Notes: generated from the letters alone by a model not told the origin. A stretch of 64,000 nt of DNA from Curvibacter microcysteis (GCF_028649455.1 NZ_JAQSIO010000002.1:682001-746000); one strand, 5' to 3'. Shown: positions 24,436 to 33,934, numbered from the stretch's first letter. A program made the numbers and translations.

Positions 24436-25356
24436 TCAGCCTCGGGCAGGGAACAAGCCGGCTGGCTTGAACGCCAGGACGCCAGCCATCAGGGCATAGG
24501 TCGCCAGGCCGGCCATGGCCGGCGCCAGGTCGGAGACCAGCGCGGGCGACATGAAACTGCGCAACAGCAGGGGCAAAAATGCGCGGCCCAGGGTGTCGAC
24601 CATGCCGACCACCAGGGCGGCGACAAAGGCACCGCGCACCGACCCGATGCCGCCAATCACCAGCACGACCAATGAGGGGATGAGGATCTCTTCGCCCATG
24701 CCGATCTGCACCGCGGTCAGGGGCCCCATGAGCGCTCCAGCCAGGGCGGCCAGGGCCGCGCCCAGCAGAAACACCATCGAGAACACCTGGCCGACCCGGA
24801 CCCCCATGAACTCCGCCATGCGCCGGTTGGAGGCGCCTGCGCGCACCAGCATGCCCACCCGGGTGTGGTTGACCAGCAGGTACAGGCCCAGGGCCACCAG
24901 CACCCCAGCGCCCAGGATGAGCAGTCGGTAGCTGGGGTACATCAGCCCGGGCAGCAGCTCGACGGGCCCTGACAGCAGGGCCGGCGCGGACGCCATGATG
25001 GGGGCCGCCCCCCAGATCAGCTTGACCAGGTCGTCGGCCACCAAAATGATGCCGAAAGTGGCCAGCACCTGGGCCAGGTGGTCACGTCCGTACAGGCGAC
25101 GCACCAAAAAGACCTCCAGCACCAGGGCCAGCAGCAGCACCACGGCCAGTGCGCTGAGCACGGCGATGAGGAAGGAGCCTGTGCGGGTGTGCACCTGGGC
25201 TGCGACGTAGGCGCCAGCCATGAACAGCGAGCCATGGGCCAGGTTCATGACGTCCATGATGCCGAACACCAGGGTCAAGCCGGCCGCCAAAAGAAACAGC
25301 ATGAAGCCGTAGCCCAGGCCATTGAGCATTTGCTCGATGAAAAGAATCGTGGTCAT
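24436..25356 (-). CDS. livH: ABC transporter permease LivH
   Basis: A 306-aa permease with the LivH start MLNGLGYGFMLFLLAAGLTLVFGIMDVMNLAHGS and a glycine-rich VLVIGGIGSVRGAF loop. It lies 13 bases upstream of livM and 25 bases after the binding-protein gene, in one operon. Confidence 0.92.
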   Translation of the reverse strand: MTTILFIEQMLNGLGYGFMLFLLAAGLTLVFGIMDVMNLAHGSLFMAGAYVAAQVHTRTGSFLIAVLSALAVVLLLALVLEVFLVRRLYGRDHLAQVLATFGIILVADDLVKLIWGAAPIMASAPALLSGPVELLPGLMYPSYRLLILGAGVLVALGLYLLVNHTRVGMLVRAGASNRRMAEFMGVRVGQVFSMVFLLGAALAALAGALMGPLTAVQIGMGEEILIPSLVVLVIGGIGSVRGAFVAALVVGMVDTLGRAFLPLLLRSFMSPALVSDLAPAMAGLATYALMAGVLAFKPAGLFPARG

Positions 25357-25381
25357 GTTGTGCGCCTTGGTCTCAGGACAC

Positions 25382-26581
25382 TCACTTCATCTTGCACAGG
25401 TCGTGGTAAGCGTCGCGGTGCCCCTTGAGCGCCGTGGCCAAGGTCTTGTTGGTGATCTGTCCTTGGGCGTTTTTGCCGATCACCCGCAGGTAGTAGTCCT
25501 GCACCGGGAAGTTGTTGTTGTCGTACTTGAACGGGCCTCGCACCGATTCAAAGTTGGCGGCCTTCAAGGCTTTGAGCACGGCGGGCTTGTCGTTCACCTG
25601 GCCCTTGACGTCGCGCACGGCGGCGTCCATGGCCAGGATGGCGTCGTACGCTTGTGCGGCGTAGAAGGTGGGGTAGCGGTTGTAGGCCTTGCGGAACTCG
25701 CTCACAAACTTCTGGTTGGCCGCCGCTGGCAGGTCGTGCGACCACTGCGAGGTGCTGAACAAGCCCAGCATCGGCTCACCCACGGCGGCGATGGTGTCTT
25801 CGTCGGCCGAGGCGGGGCTGGTCACCAAGACCGTGTCCTTGGACAGGCCTGAGGCCACAAACTGCTTGATGAAGTTGATGCCCATGGCCCCGGGCAGGAA
25901 GAAATACACCGCGGCCGGCTTGCTGGCACGCACCTCGGCGAGCTCGGCCGCGTAGTCCAGCTGGCCAACCTTGCTGTAGACCTCTGCCACGACCTCACCC
26001 TTGTAGCGGCGCTTGAAGCCCGTCAGGTGGTCGCGCCCGGCGGGGTAGTTGGGGGCAATGATGAAGGCGTTCTTGTAGCCTTTGTCGGTGGCGTGCTGGC
26101 CGGCAGCTTCGTCCCAGGTGTCGTTTTGGTAGCTCAGACCAAAGAAATAGGGGTTGCACTGCGCGCCGGCATATTGGCTGGGGCCGGGGTTGCTGGTGAT
26201 GAAGGGCACCTTGGCCGCGAACAAGGCCGGGCCCACGGCCAAGGCCACGTTGGAGGGGGTCGGCCCGGTGAAGAAGCTGATCTTGCTTTGCTGGATCAAG
26301 CGGTCCACGGCCTGCTTGGCTTGGTCGGGGCTGCCAGCGGTGTCCACCTGGATGAACTCAGCGGGGTAGCCACCCAGTTGGTTGCCCAGCAGCTTGGTGG
26401 CCAGGTTCACCGCATCGCGGGCTTCTGCACCGCCGGTGGCAAACGGGCCGGACAGGTCGAGCGCCAGGCCGACTTTGATGGTTTCTGCCGCGTGCACGGC
26501 CGTCCCGCCACTGCAGGCACAGGCCACGAGGATGGCCAGACGTCCCAACGCTGAAACTGGGGAAAGAAAGGGAGAGGGCAT
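25382..26581 (-). CDS. ABC transporter substrate-binding protein, LivK-like
   Basis: A 399-aa periplasmic type I binding protein. The signal peptide ends VHAAETIKVGLALDLSGPFA. The YNRYPTFYAAQAYDAILAMDAA segment is typical of the HAAT group that binds amino acids, amides or aromatic acids. The ATG at 26581 follows an AAGGAG site by 7 bases. It is 56 bases behind the ferredoxin gene, so transporter and dioxygenase appear to form one transcription unit. Likely ligand: the aromatic acid oxidised by the dioxygenase (inference). Confidence 0.88.
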   Translation of the reverse strand: MPSPFLSPVSALGRLAILVACACSGGTAVHAAETIKVGLALDLSGPFATGGAEARDAVNLATKLLGNQLGGYPAEFIQVDTAGSPDQAKQAVDRLIQQSKISFFTGPTPSNVALAVGPALFAAKVPFITSNPGPSQYAGAQCNPYFFGLSYQNDTWDEAAGQHATDKGYKNAFIIAPNYPAGRDHLTGFKRRYKGEVVAEVYSKVGQLDYAAELAEVRASKPAAVYFFLPGAMGINFIKQFVASGLSKDTVLVTSPASADEDTIAAVGEPMLGLFSTSQWSHDLPAAANQKFVSEFRKAYNRYPTFYAAQAYDAILAMDAAVRDVKGQVNDKPAVLKALKAANFESVRGPFKYDNNNFPVQDYYLRVIGKNAQGQITNKTLATALKGHRDAYHDLCKMK

Positions 26582-26637
26582 GCGAACGCTCCTTGGGTGG
26601 AAATGAAGGCAGAAAGAACAAAGATCGGCGGACGGGT

Positions 26638-26991
26638 TCAGTGGCAAGCCTGGGTCGCGGGCGCCACGGCCACTTCGACCCGGCCGGCCACGACGCGCAC
26701 CGGGAAGGCGCGCACCGCTTCGGTCACCGGGGCCTTGCAGGGCGCACCGGTGCGCAGGTCAAAAGTGCCCTGGTGCAGCGGGCATTCGACGCAGCCATCC
26801 TCGACCCAGCCGTCGGACAGCTTGGCCGCGCCATGGGTGCAGAGGTCGTACAGGGCGAACAGCTCTTCGCCCTGGCGGAACACCGCGATGGGCAGGCCGT
26901 CGGCCACCACGGGCCAGGCTGCGCCATCGGGGAAGTCATCGGGTTCGCCGACGTCGTGCCAGGCGGTTGGGGCGGTGTTTTCGGTGCTCAT
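26638..26991 (-). CDS. Rieske-type ferredoxin of the ring-hydroxylating dioxygenase
   Basis: A 117-aa [2Fe-2S] ferredoxin with Rieske ligands C51/H53 (CTHG) and C70/H73 (CPLHQG). An extra Cys lies at C67. It passes electrons from a reductase to the oxygenase alpha subunit. A GAGGAG site lies 7 bases before the ATG. No ferredoxin reductase gene follows, so that component must come from elsewhere. Confidence 0.9.
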   Translation of the reverse strand: MSTENTAPTAWHDVGEPDDFPDGAAWPVVADGLPIAVFRQGEELFALYDLCTHGAAKLSDGWVEDGCVECPLHQGTFDLRTGAPCKAPVTEAVRAFPVRVVAGRVEVAVAPATQACH

Positions 26992-27001
26992 GTGGGGCTC
27001 C

Positions 27002-27478
27002 TCAGATGGGTGTGGCCAGCAGGGTTTGCACGCGCAGGGTGTCGAACACCACGCGCTTTTGGCGGTAGCGCCATTCGCCGTCCACGCGCACCAGCTCGTC
27101 GAGGTAGGTGCCGGCTTGGTAGACGTTCGATTCACCGGCCTGACCGGTGATGACCACGACATAGCTCGAGGTGGTGGTGACCACCTCACCGTCCTGCCCG
27201 GTGATGACCAGGCCCGAGGTCATGTGGCGGTAGGTGTGGCCTTCGTAGATGTTGGCGTGGCGCAGCGACAGCACGCGGTCGCGCAGCATCTTGCGGTTGC
27301 GGCAATAGACCACTGGTGCGGGCAGGCCCGCGTCCACGTTTTCCTTCGGGATGATTTCGTAGCGGCAGTCTTCGGTGAAGAACTCGGTCCAGGCCTCGAG
27401 TTGAAGGCTGTCCAGGGCGCTGACGTAGCGGGCTTGCAGTTCGCTCAGTTCCAGCCAGAGTTGCAGTTTGGTGTTCAT
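27002..27478 (-). CDS. Ring-hydroxylating dioxygenase beta (small) subunit
   Basis: A 158-aa structural subunit of an aromatic-ring dioxygenase. The NTF2-like fold is shown by EAWTEFFTEDCRYEIIP, RNRKMLRDRVLSLRHANIYEGH and the late WRYRQKRVVFDTL. The size suits AndAd/NagH-type subunits (about 160 aa). It lies 4 bases after the alpha subunit. Confidence 0.88.
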   Translation of the reverse strand: MNTKLQLWLELSELQARYVSALDSLQLEAWTEFFTEDCRYEIIPKENVDAGLPAPVVYCRNRKMLRDRVLSLRHANIYEGHTYRHMTSGLVITGQDGEVVTTTSSYVVVITGQAGESNVYQAGTYLDELVRVDGEWRYRQKRVVFDTLRVQTLLATPI

Positions 27479-27482
27479 GTGT

Positions 27483-28748
27483 TCAATACCCCATCAATTT
27501 CTGGTAGCCCATCCAGAAGCGGCGGATGAGGTTTTCGGTGATCAAGGTGTCTTGTTGCTCCGGTGCGTCACGCGCCATGTCCAGCACGGAGAGCGCATCG
27601 GCGTCGCGCACCGTGCCGCGCTGCACCAGTTCGGTGGCTTCGGTGTCTTCCATCGAGATGTAGCCGGCAGGCCCCACCAGGTTGGCCTGCAGCAGGCGCA
27701 TTTCGCGCAGCTCGGGGGTGTCGTCGGCGTAGCCAAAGAAATGGAACACCAGCTCGAAGTTGTTGGGCCCTTTGGGCAGCAACTGGCGTGCCACCAGGGT
27801 GTTGTGGATCTGTTGCACCACCAGCTGAGGGAAGATCGGCTGGATGTGGTTGGTGGTGAGCTCGTCGAACTCCTTGATCTGGCCCAGCAGCTCGGGGTCT
27901 TCCAGCGCAAAGCCGTCGTTCATCGAGCGGATGTTCTGCGCGTTGTAGGCGGCCGCCGTGTCGCCAGCTTCTTCGATCTTGGTCGCCGTGATGATGCTGT
28001 GCAGGCCGTGCGTGGCGTCCGGGATGGAGCGCGCCTTCATGCCCACCCGAAAGATGTTGAAGGTGGTGTGGAACAGGTGCAGCAGGCTGGCGTGGTAGGG
28101 GTCTTTGACGTTCTCGAGGTAAAGCTTCCAGTTGCTCTTGGAGTACTGGCGCGTGCAGCCCAGGTACTCGATGGGCTTGTGGAACAGGCGATCGATCCAG
28201 GGCCGCATCTCGGCGCCCAGGTAGTCGGGCAGCGGCGGGGTGTCGTCACTGAAGGTGGCGAACATCAAGCCCTTGTAGCTGTCCACGCGCAGCTTGTGCA
28301 GACCATGGCCCTCGGGGCTGAAGTCCTTGGGCATGCCAGCCTGGCCTTTTTGCCCTCGGCGGAAGGGCACGCCTTGCAGCTCGCCTTCGCAGGAGTAGCT
28401 CCATTGGTGGTAGACGCAGGTGTGCGAGGCCGCGTTGCCACGCTTTTCGCGGCACACCACGGCGCCCCGGTGCGCGCAGCGGTTGACCCAGCAGGCCAGG
28501 CCGGTGGCCGTGCGCGTGACCACCACCGGGGTGTCACCCACGAAGGTGCTCTTGAAGTCGTTGACGTTCGGAATCTCGGCTTCCAGGCCCAGAAAGCTCC
28601 AGACCGGACCGCGGTAGATGCGCTCCTGTTCACGCTCGTAGACCTCTTGCGAACTGAACACGCGGTAAGGCACGCGTGAGCCGTCCTGCTGGGGAAAGAA
28701 CACCGGGCGGCCCAGGGGCGGCGGGGCACTGATGACTTGTTCGGACAT
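27483..28748 (-). CDS. Ring-hydroxylating dioxygenase alpha subunit (anthranilate/salicylate type)
   Basis: A 421-aa catalytic subunit. Rieske ligands are C91/H93 (CAHRG) and C111/H114 (CVYHQW). The mononuclear iron site is D216-PYH219 with H224 (NVKDPYHASLLHLFH). Size and gene order (alpha, beta, ferredoxin, AraC regulator nearby) resemble three-component anthranilate 1,2-dioxygenase AndA, salicylate 5-hydroxylase NagGH and 2-halobenzoate dioxygenase; the exact substrate cannot be read. An AGGAG site lies 6 bases before the ATG. The linked Liv-type importer supports an aromatic acid as substrate. Confidence 0.88.
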   Translation of the reverse strand: MSEQVISAPPPLGRPVFFPQQDGSRVPYRVFSSQEVYEREQERIYRGPVWSFLGLEAEIPNVNDFKSTFVGDTPVVVTRTATGLACWVNRCAHRGAVVCREKRGNAASHTCVYHQWSYSCEGELQGVPFRRGQKGQAGMPKDFSPEGHGLHKLRVDSYKGLMFATFSDDTPPLPDYLGAEMRPWIDRLFHKPIEYLGCTRQYSKSNWKLYLENVKDPYHASLLHLFHTTFNIFRVGMKARSIPDATHGLHSIITATKIEEAGDTAAAYNAQNIRSMNDGFALEDPELLGQIKEFDELTTNHIQPIFPQLVVQQIHNTLVARQLLPKGPNNFELVFHFFGYADDTPELREMRLLQANLVGPAGYISMEDTEATELVQRGTVRDADALSVLDMARDAPEQQDTLITENLIRRFWMGYQKLMGY

Positions 28749-28835
28749 GGGGGCTCCTGTAGAAAATCGCTGGAACCCAGTCTAGGAAGCGCTCTTGCCA
28801 GCCGCTATCCACTAAAGGCAAAGCGCCGCGTCAGC

Positions 28836-28914
28836 TTGTCCGCTTCCGGAAGGCCTTGCCTGAAACGGATGCTGCACCCACCCAAGGAGGTGGTCGGTTG
28901 CCGAAAACGGACAG
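28836..28914. promoter_or_regulatory. Divergent pair of related 14-mers, possible AraC/XylS sites
   Basis: TTGTCCGCTTCCGG (+, 28836-28849) and CTGTCCGTTTTCGG (reverse complement of 28901-28914) agree at 11 of 14 bases in inverted orientation. The pair lies between the AraC-family gene and the dioxygenase, where its operator would be expected; the second copy overlaps no coding sequence. Confidence 0.35.
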
Positions 28915-28954
28915 GCAGCCAGCGAGCACCCCGAGGCCTGGCACAGGCCTCACC

Positions 28955-29977
28955 TCAGGGCCGACGCGGGCCGGTTTCGCTCGGCAGCTCGCCGAAGCGC
29001 TCACGGTAATAGGCGGAAAAGCGGCCCAGGTGGCCAAATCCATACTCGAGCGCACACGCTGTGACGCTGGCGTTGGCATGGCTTTGCAAGTGCGCACGCA
29101 CGGCATCGAGGCGCATGGCGCGCAGCAGGTCCATGGGCGAAGCGCCCCGGTGTCGCTGGCACAGCATGGTCAGCGTGCGGATGCTCACCCCCGCGGCTTG
29201 AGCCAGGTCGATGAGCGCGATGGGGGCGGCCAAACGCCGTCGCATGTAGGCCTCCATGGCGTCCAGCCGGGCGTAGGCCGATGACTCGCTGAGCGTGATC
29301 GCGGGCCGGGCCCCGCTGGGGCTGGTGTCCGTGGCCGGGGCCGTGCCCAGTCCCGAATGCGAGCGCAGGAACAGCGCCACATTGCGCTCGAAATGGTCCA
29401 CCCAGGCCGAATGGGCCTGACTGCCATGGGGCAAGGCCGTGGTGTGGACCAGGGACTGAACCAGTGAGCGCCAGGGGCCCTCGTGTGGCGCGGACATGAG
29501 GGCGGCCGCGGGCAGGTCCAGCTCGTCAGGACTGGCCCCATCGCACTCCCGCAACAGGCTGTGGGGCACTTTCAGAATGAACTGTTCGCAGCCGCGCTCC
29601 CAAGCCATGCGCAGGCTTCGGCGTGGCGCGATCAGGGCCGTGCGGCCTGGTGGAATGGACACCCGCACGCCGTCGGCCTCGATGTCGGCGCTGCCTCGCA
29701 GCGAGAGATGCACCAAAGCAAAGTCCTGGAACGGCCGGGGCCGGACTTCGACTTCAGCCCCGTAGCGCAGCACGAACATCTCCATGCGCCGCATGCCGGC
29801 CTTGTACATGGCGGTGTCCACCGCCCCGTGGCGCCAGCGCAGGTCGTGGTCCGACAGCTCTCGGGCCACTTGGTCGTGCGAATCCACTGGCGCATCCGAG
29901 CGGAACAGGCAGTGCTGGTAGAGGTGGCTCAGATCGAGCGAGCCAGCGGGCGGCAGGGGGGCAGACTGGGTGGGCAT
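28955..29977 (-). CDS. AraC/XylS-family regulator, AndR-like
   Basis: A 340-aa activator. The N-terminal domain is cupin-like, and the C-terminal double helix-turn-helix spans about residues 240-335 (LAQAAGVSIRTLTMLCQRHRG and ACALEYGFGHLGRFSAYYRERFGE). It is codirectional with and 206 bases upstream of the dioxygenase genes, as for AndR-type regulators, so it likely activates them in response to the aromatic substrate. The gap between it and edd (29978-30258) contains a HexR-like box and no other gene. Confidence 0.85.
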   Translation of the reverse strand: MPTQSAPLPPAGSLDLSHLYQHCLFRSDAPVDSHDQVARELSDHDLRWRHGAVDTAMYKAGMRRMEMFVLRYGAEVEVRPRPFQDFALVHLSLRGSADIEADGVRVSIPPGRTALIAPRRSLRMAWERGCEQFILKVPHSLLRECDGASPDELDLPAAALMSAPHEGPWRSLVQSLVHTTALPHGSQAHSAWVDHFERNVALFLRSHSGLGTAPATDTSPSGARPAITLSESSAYARLDAMEAYMRRRLAAPIALIDLAQAAGVSIRTLTMLCQRHRGASPMDLLRAMRLDAVRAHLQSHANASVTACALEYGFGHLGRFSAYYRERFGELPSETGPRRP

Positions 29978-30237
29978 CGCGGGTGGGCTGCTTCAGCATC
30001 AGGAGATGCCTGTGCTGTTGGGTGGTTCAGGGTCAACGCGCAAGATGCATGCCACAACGTCCCTATTTCCCAGAGGGAATCAGGGCCTTGTCTCTGGGTT
30101 GGTGGAGGGGCTTCGGGGCTGTCTGGCCGCACCCAGCAGCCGGGTGGCCTCCTCGGGGCCGGGCCCACAGACAAGTTCGTACCCGTTCTGTAACCTGCGG
30201 GTGGGCTGCCTGCAGCGGTTCGCGGTTACCATAGATC

Positions 30238-30252
30238 TGTAATTTTGTTACA
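30238..30252. promoter_or_regulatory. HexR-like operator before edd-eda
   Basis: TGTAATTTTGTTACA is a palindrome with perfect 5-base arms (TGTAA, TTACA). It agrees at 12 of 15 positions with the HexR box TGTAATTAAATTACA of other proteobacteria. It lies 6 bases before the edd ATG. HexR itself is not in the window. Confidence 0.6.
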
Positions 30253-30258
30253 TACCAC

Positions 30259-32082
30259 ATGACACTCCACCCCACGGTTGACGCGGTGACCCGCCGCATT
30301 CGCGAACGCAGCGGCCCCACCCGCAGCGCTTACCTTCAGCAAATCGATCAAGCGGCCCGCCGCACCCGGGGCCCGGACCGCATGGGCTGCGCCAACGTGG
30401 CCCATGCTTTTGCGGGCGTGCCCAGCGACGACCGCTTTCGCATCGTGGCCGAGAAGGCGCCCAACATCGGCATCGTCACCGCCTACAACGACATGCTGTC
30501 GGCCCATGCGCCGTTCCAGCACTACCCCGACCTGATCAAGACCGAAGCGCGCCGCCTGGGCGCCACGGCCCAGGTGGCGGGGGGCGTGCCCGCCATGTGC
30601 GACGGCGTGACCCAGGGCACCGAGGGCATGGAGCTGAGCCTGTTCAGCCGCGATGTGATCGCCATGGCCACGGCCGTGGCCCTGAGCCATGACATGTTCG
30701 ACGCCACCTTGATGCTGGGCGTGTGCGACAAGATCGTGCCGGGCCTGCTGATTGGCGCGCTGCAGTTCGGCCACCTGCCCACGGTGTTTGTGCCGGCCGG
30801 CCCCATGACTTCGGGCCTGTCCAATGGCGACAAGGCCAAGGTGCGCGAACAGGCGGCCCAGGGCCTGGTCGGGCGTGATGCCTTGCTGGAGGCCGAGATC
30901 AAGGCCTACCACGGCGAAGGCACCTGCACTTTTTACGGCACGGCCAACAGCAACCAGATGCTGCTCGAAGCCATGGGCCTGCATGTGCCCGGCACGGCCT
31001 TCGTCAACCCGGGCCAGACCCTGCGCGCGGAACTCACCCGCGAAGCCACGCGAACCGTGCTGGACATCACCCGCGCGCGCCGCTATGCCCCCATTGGCCA
31101 GGTGGTGGATGAGCGCTGCATCGTCAACGCCATGGTGGCCTTGCTGGCCACCGGGGGGTCCACCAACCACCTGATCCATTGGGTGGCCGTGGCCCGTGCC
31201 GCGGGCATTGTGATCGACTGGGATGATTTTTCGGCCCTGTCCGATGTGGTGCCCTTGCTGACCCGTGTCTACCCCAACGGCAGCGCCGACGTGAACCAGT
31301 TCCAGGCCGCAGGCGGCCCCGGCTTTGTGATCCGCGAACTGCTGGATGCCGGGCTGATGCATGAAGACGTGCTGACCGTGCGCAGCGCCGGTCTGCGCGA
31401 GTACACCCGCATCCCGGTGGCGGCCGCCGACGGCACCACGCTGAGCTGGCAAGACAGTGGCGAGAGCGGCGACCTCAACGTGGTGCGTCCGGCCAGCCAG
31501 CCCTTCAGTGCCACGGGGGGCCTCAAGCTGCTCAAGGGCCCGCTGGGCCGCAGCGTCATCAAGGTCTCGGCCGTGCCTGAAGACCGCCATGTGGTGCAGG
31601 CGCCGGCCCGGGTGTTTGACTCGCAGGAAGGCTTGCAAGCCGCCTTCAAGGCCGGCGAGCTGGACCGCGACGTGGTGTGCATCGTGCGCTGGCAAGGTCC
31701 GCGCGCCAATGGCATGCCCGAGCTGCACAAGCTCACCCCGCCCCTGGCGGTGCTGCAGGGCAAGGGCTACAAGGTGGCCTTGGTGACCGATGGCCGCATG
31801 AGCGGTGCTTCGGGCAAGGTGCCCGCGGCCATCCACGTCTCGCCCGAAGCCCTGGCGGGTGGCCCGCTGGCCAAGGTACAAGACGGTGATATCGTGCGCA
31901 TCGACGCCGTGGCTGGCACCCTGGAGGTGCTGGTCGACGCCGCCGAGTGGGCCGCGCGCCCGCTGGCCCAGATGTCCCCCGAGCTGCAGGCCGCCAACGC
32001 GGCAGGCTGCGGCCGCGAACTGTTTACCGGCATGCGTCGCCATGCCCTGACCGCTGAAGAAGGAGCCTGCACATGGCTGTGA
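30259..32082 (+). CDS. edd: 6-phosphogluconate dehydratase (Entner-Doudoroff)
   Basis: A 607-aa iron-sulfur dehydratase converting 6-phosphogluconate to 2-keto-3-deoxy-6-phosphogluconate. Full family length is present, with [55 protein letters not shown] and the end [21 protein letters not shown]. The conserved Fe-S cysteines are in MCDGVT and GVCDK. No Shine-Dalgarno precedes the ATG. It overlaps eda by 10 bases. Confidence 0.96.
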   Translation: MTLHPTVDAVTRRIRERSGPTRSAYLQQIDQAARRTRGPDRMGCANVAHAFAGVPSDDRFRIVAEKAPNIGIVTAYNDMLSAHAPFQHYPDLIKTEARRLGATAQVAGGVPAMCDGVTQGTEGMELSLFSRDVIAMATAVALSHDMFDATLMLGVCDKIVPGLLIGALQFGHLPTVFVPAGPMTSGLSNGDKAKVREQAAQGLVGRDALLEAEIKAYHGEGTCTFYGTANSNQMLLEAMGLHVPGTAFVNPGQTLRAELTREATRTVLDITRARRYAPIGQVVDERCIVNAMVALLATGGSTNHLIHWVAVARAAGIVIDWDDFSALSDVVPLLTRVYPNGSADVNQFQAAGGPGFVIRELLDAGLMHEDVLTVRSAGLREYTRIPVAAADGTTLSWQDSGESGDLNVVRPASQPFSATGGLKLLKGPLGRSVIKVSAVPEDRHVVQAPARVFDSQEGLQAAFKAGELDRDVVCIVRWQGPRANGMPELHKLTPPLAVLQGKGYKVALVTDGRMSGASGKVPAAIHVSPEALAGGPLAKVQDGDIVRIDAVAGTLEVLVDAAEWAARPLAQMSPELQAANAAGCGRELFTGMRRHALTAEEGACTWL

Positions 32083-32726
32083 AACCCCTGCCCACCGTTT
32101 TGCGTGCCATCGATGTGATGCTGGACGCGCCTGTGATTCCCGTCATCGTGCTGCACGATGTGGCCCATGCCGTGCCCTTGGCCCGCGCCCTGGTGGCGGG
32201 TGGCATCCGCATGCTGGAAGTGACGCTGCGCACGCCCCAGGCCCTGGCCTGCATCGAGGCGATCGCCCGCGAGGTGCCCGATGCCGTGGCCGGCGCCGGC
32301 ACGCTGCGCAGTGCCGCCGACGCCCAGGCGGCCCTGAACGCCGGTGCCCGCTTTGGTGTCAGCCCGGGCTACACCGCCGCCTTGGGCCAGGCCTGCCGTG
32401 ACTTGAAGTTGCCTTTGCTGCCCGGCGTGGCCACTGGCAGCGAAATCATGGCCGCGATGGAAGACGGCCTGAGCGAGTTGAAGTTTTTCCCGGCCCTGCA
32501 AGCGGGCGGCACCGCCATGCTCAAGGCCTGGCATGGCCCGTTTGGTGACATCCGCTTCTGCCCCACGGGCGGCGTCAGCCCAGGCAATGCGGCGGACTTC
32601 CTGGCCTTGCCCAATGTGGCTTGCGTGGGCGGCTCCTGGCTGACCCCCGCCGATGCCGTGGCCGCAGGTGACTGGGCCCGCATCGAAGCGCTGGCGCGTG
32701 AAGCCAGCCAGTTGAAGCGCGCCTGA
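32073..32726 (+). CDS. eda: KDPG aldolase
   Basis: A 217-aa class I aldolase splitting KDPG into pyruvate and glyceraldehyde-3-phosphate. The Schiff-base lysine is K137 in LKFFPA, and the proton-transfer glutamate is E49 in [13 protein letters not shown] and CPTGGVS phosphate-binding blocks are present. An AAGGAG site lies within the end of edd, 7 bases before the ATG. A strong terminator follows. Confidence 0.95.
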   Translation: MAVKPLPTVLRAIDVMLDAPVIPVIVLHDVAHAVPLARALVAGGIRMLEVTLRTPQALACIEAIAREVPDAVAGAGTLRSAADAQAALNAGARFGVSPGYTAALGQACRDLKLPLLPGVATGSEIMAAMEDGLSELKFFPALQAGGTAMLKAWHGPFGDIRFCPTGGVSPGNAADFLALPNVACVGGSWLTPADAVAAGDWARIEALAREASQLKRA

Positions 32727-32770
32727 ATCCGGACTTCGGCCCCGCCGGGGGCGGTGGCGACCCGCACAAA

Positions 32771-32805
32771 AAACCCGCCCCGGGCTTGGCCTGGGGCGGG
32801 TTTTT
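32771..32805. terminator. Bidirectional terminator between eda and gloA
   Basis: AAACCCGCCCC and GGGGCGGGTTT form an 11-base perfect stem around an 11-base loop, with T runs on the + strand and A runs before it for the opposite strand. It serves the convergent eda and gloA genes. Confidence 0.85.
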
Positions 32806-32837
32806 CATGGCGGGCTGGGTGGGCCGCTGGCGCTGAA

Positions 32838-33248
32838 TCAGCGCAGGCCTTTGCCTTCTTCGTGTTCAGCGCGCTGGATCAGCTCAATCTTGTAGCCATC
32901 AGGGTCCGTGACGAAAGCGATCACCGTGCTGCCGCCCTTGACCGGGCCGGCTTCGCGGGTCACGTTGCCACCGGCGGCCTTGATCTTGGCGCAGGCCGCA
33001 GCGGCGTCGGGCACGCCCAAGGCGATGTGGCCGTAGGCGGTACCCAGTTCGTAACTCTCCACCCCCCAGTTGTAGGTCAGCTCCAACTCGGCGTGCTCGG
33101 GGTTCTTGCCGTAGCCCAAAAAGGCCAGCGAGTACTTGTACTCGGTGTTCTCCGAGGTGCGCAGCAGTTGCATGCCCAGCACCTGGGTGTAGAAGTCGAT
33201 GGAGCGTTGGAGGTTGCCAACGCGAAGCATGGTGTGCAAAAGGCGCAT
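32838..33248 (-). CDS. gloA: Glyoxalase I (lactoylglutathione lyase)
   Basis: A 136-aa enzyme that isomerises the methylglyoxal-glutathione hemithioacetal. From the ATG at 33248, the metal ligands fall at H5, E56, H74 and E122, the same numbering as E. coli GloA. This supports both the start choice and the Ni/Co-dependent bacterial type. [19 protein letters not shown] and [10 protein letters not shown] are the domain ends. Confidence 0.95.
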   Translation of the reverse strand: MRLLHTMLRVGNLQRSIDFYTQVLGMQLLRTSENTEYKYSLAFLGYGKNPEHAELELTYNWGVESYELGTAYGHIALGVPDAAAACAKIKAAGGNVTREAGPVKGGSTVIAFVTDPDGYKIELIQRAEHEEGKGLR

Positions 33249-33305
33249 GTCGTGTCCGTGGGGTGTCAAAAATCGAAAACGCTATTTTGCGGCTTGGGGC
33301 GCAGG

Positions 33306-33884
33306 TCAACCGGCGGGCAGGTCAAACACCAGGCAAGTCGTGGTGGCATGGGCGTAGAGCGTGCCGTCGGGGCCCACCAGGCGCGCCTCGGCCGTGGCCA
33401 GTTGGCGCCCACAGTGGATGACCTGGCCGATGGCGCGCACCCGCTGCACCTTGGGTGTGATGGCCTTGACCAGGTTGATGCCCAGCTCGGCCGTGGTGTA
33501 GCCCCGGCCCGGCAACATGCGGGTGTGGATGGCGCAGCCCAGGGCCGAGTCCAGCAAGGTGGCGAACCAGCCGCCATGCACCGTGCCCATGGGGTTGAAG
33601 TGCTGCGGGCCGGGCCGACCCTGGAACACGGCCAGGCCCTCACCGATGTCGATCAGCGAAAAGTCCAGCGTTTGGGCGATGGGCGCGTAGGGCAGTTCGC
33701 CGCGCAGCATGGCCTGCATCATCTCCAGGCCGTTTTTCTGGCCAATTTGCGCGCGGGTGGCCACACCGGGACCGACGCCTTGGCCCAAGCGTTCATGGAC
33801 GGCGGCTTCTTCGGCCAGCCAGCGCTCCAGGTCAGAGGCACGGGGGGCCGCGCTGGGGGAGAGGGTTGCAGTGGTCTGGGTCAT
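33306..33884 (-). CDS. PaaI-type hotdog-fold thioesterase
   Basis: A 192-aa acyl-CoA thioesterase-like protein. The hotdog core reads MGTVHGGWFATLLDSALGCAIHT, then YTTAELGINLVKAI and GRQLATAEARLVGPDGTLYAHATTTCLVF. These are the features of PaaI/YbgC-related thioesterases, with an N-terminal extension of about 60 residues. It is divergent from a MarR gene across a 50-base gap containing a dyad, so MarR control is expected. Confidence 0.82.
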   Translation of the reverse strand: MTQTTATLSPSAAPRASDLERWLAEEAAVHERLGQGVGPGVATRAQIGQKNGLEMMQAMLRGELPYAPIAQTLDFSLIDIGEGLAVFQGRPGPQHFNPMGTVHGGWFATLLDSALGCAIHTRMLPGRGYTTAELGINLVKAITPKVQRVRAIGQVIHCGRQLATAEARLVGPDGTLYAHATTTCLVFDLPAG

Positions 33885-33915
33885 GGGCGTTGCTTGATGA
33901 ATGTGTGGGCAATTA

Positions 33916-33927
33916 TTGCAGCTACAA
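33916..33927. promoter_or_regulatory. MarR-type dyad between thioesterase and marR-like gene
   Basis: TTGCAGCTACAA is a near-palindrome (10 of 12 bases symmetric) extended by CAATT/AATTG flanks. It overlaps a TACAAT -10 box at 33923-33928, 6 bases before the MarR ATG. This is the usual layout for MarR autorepression. Confidence 0.6.
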
Positions 33928-33934
33928 TTGAGCG

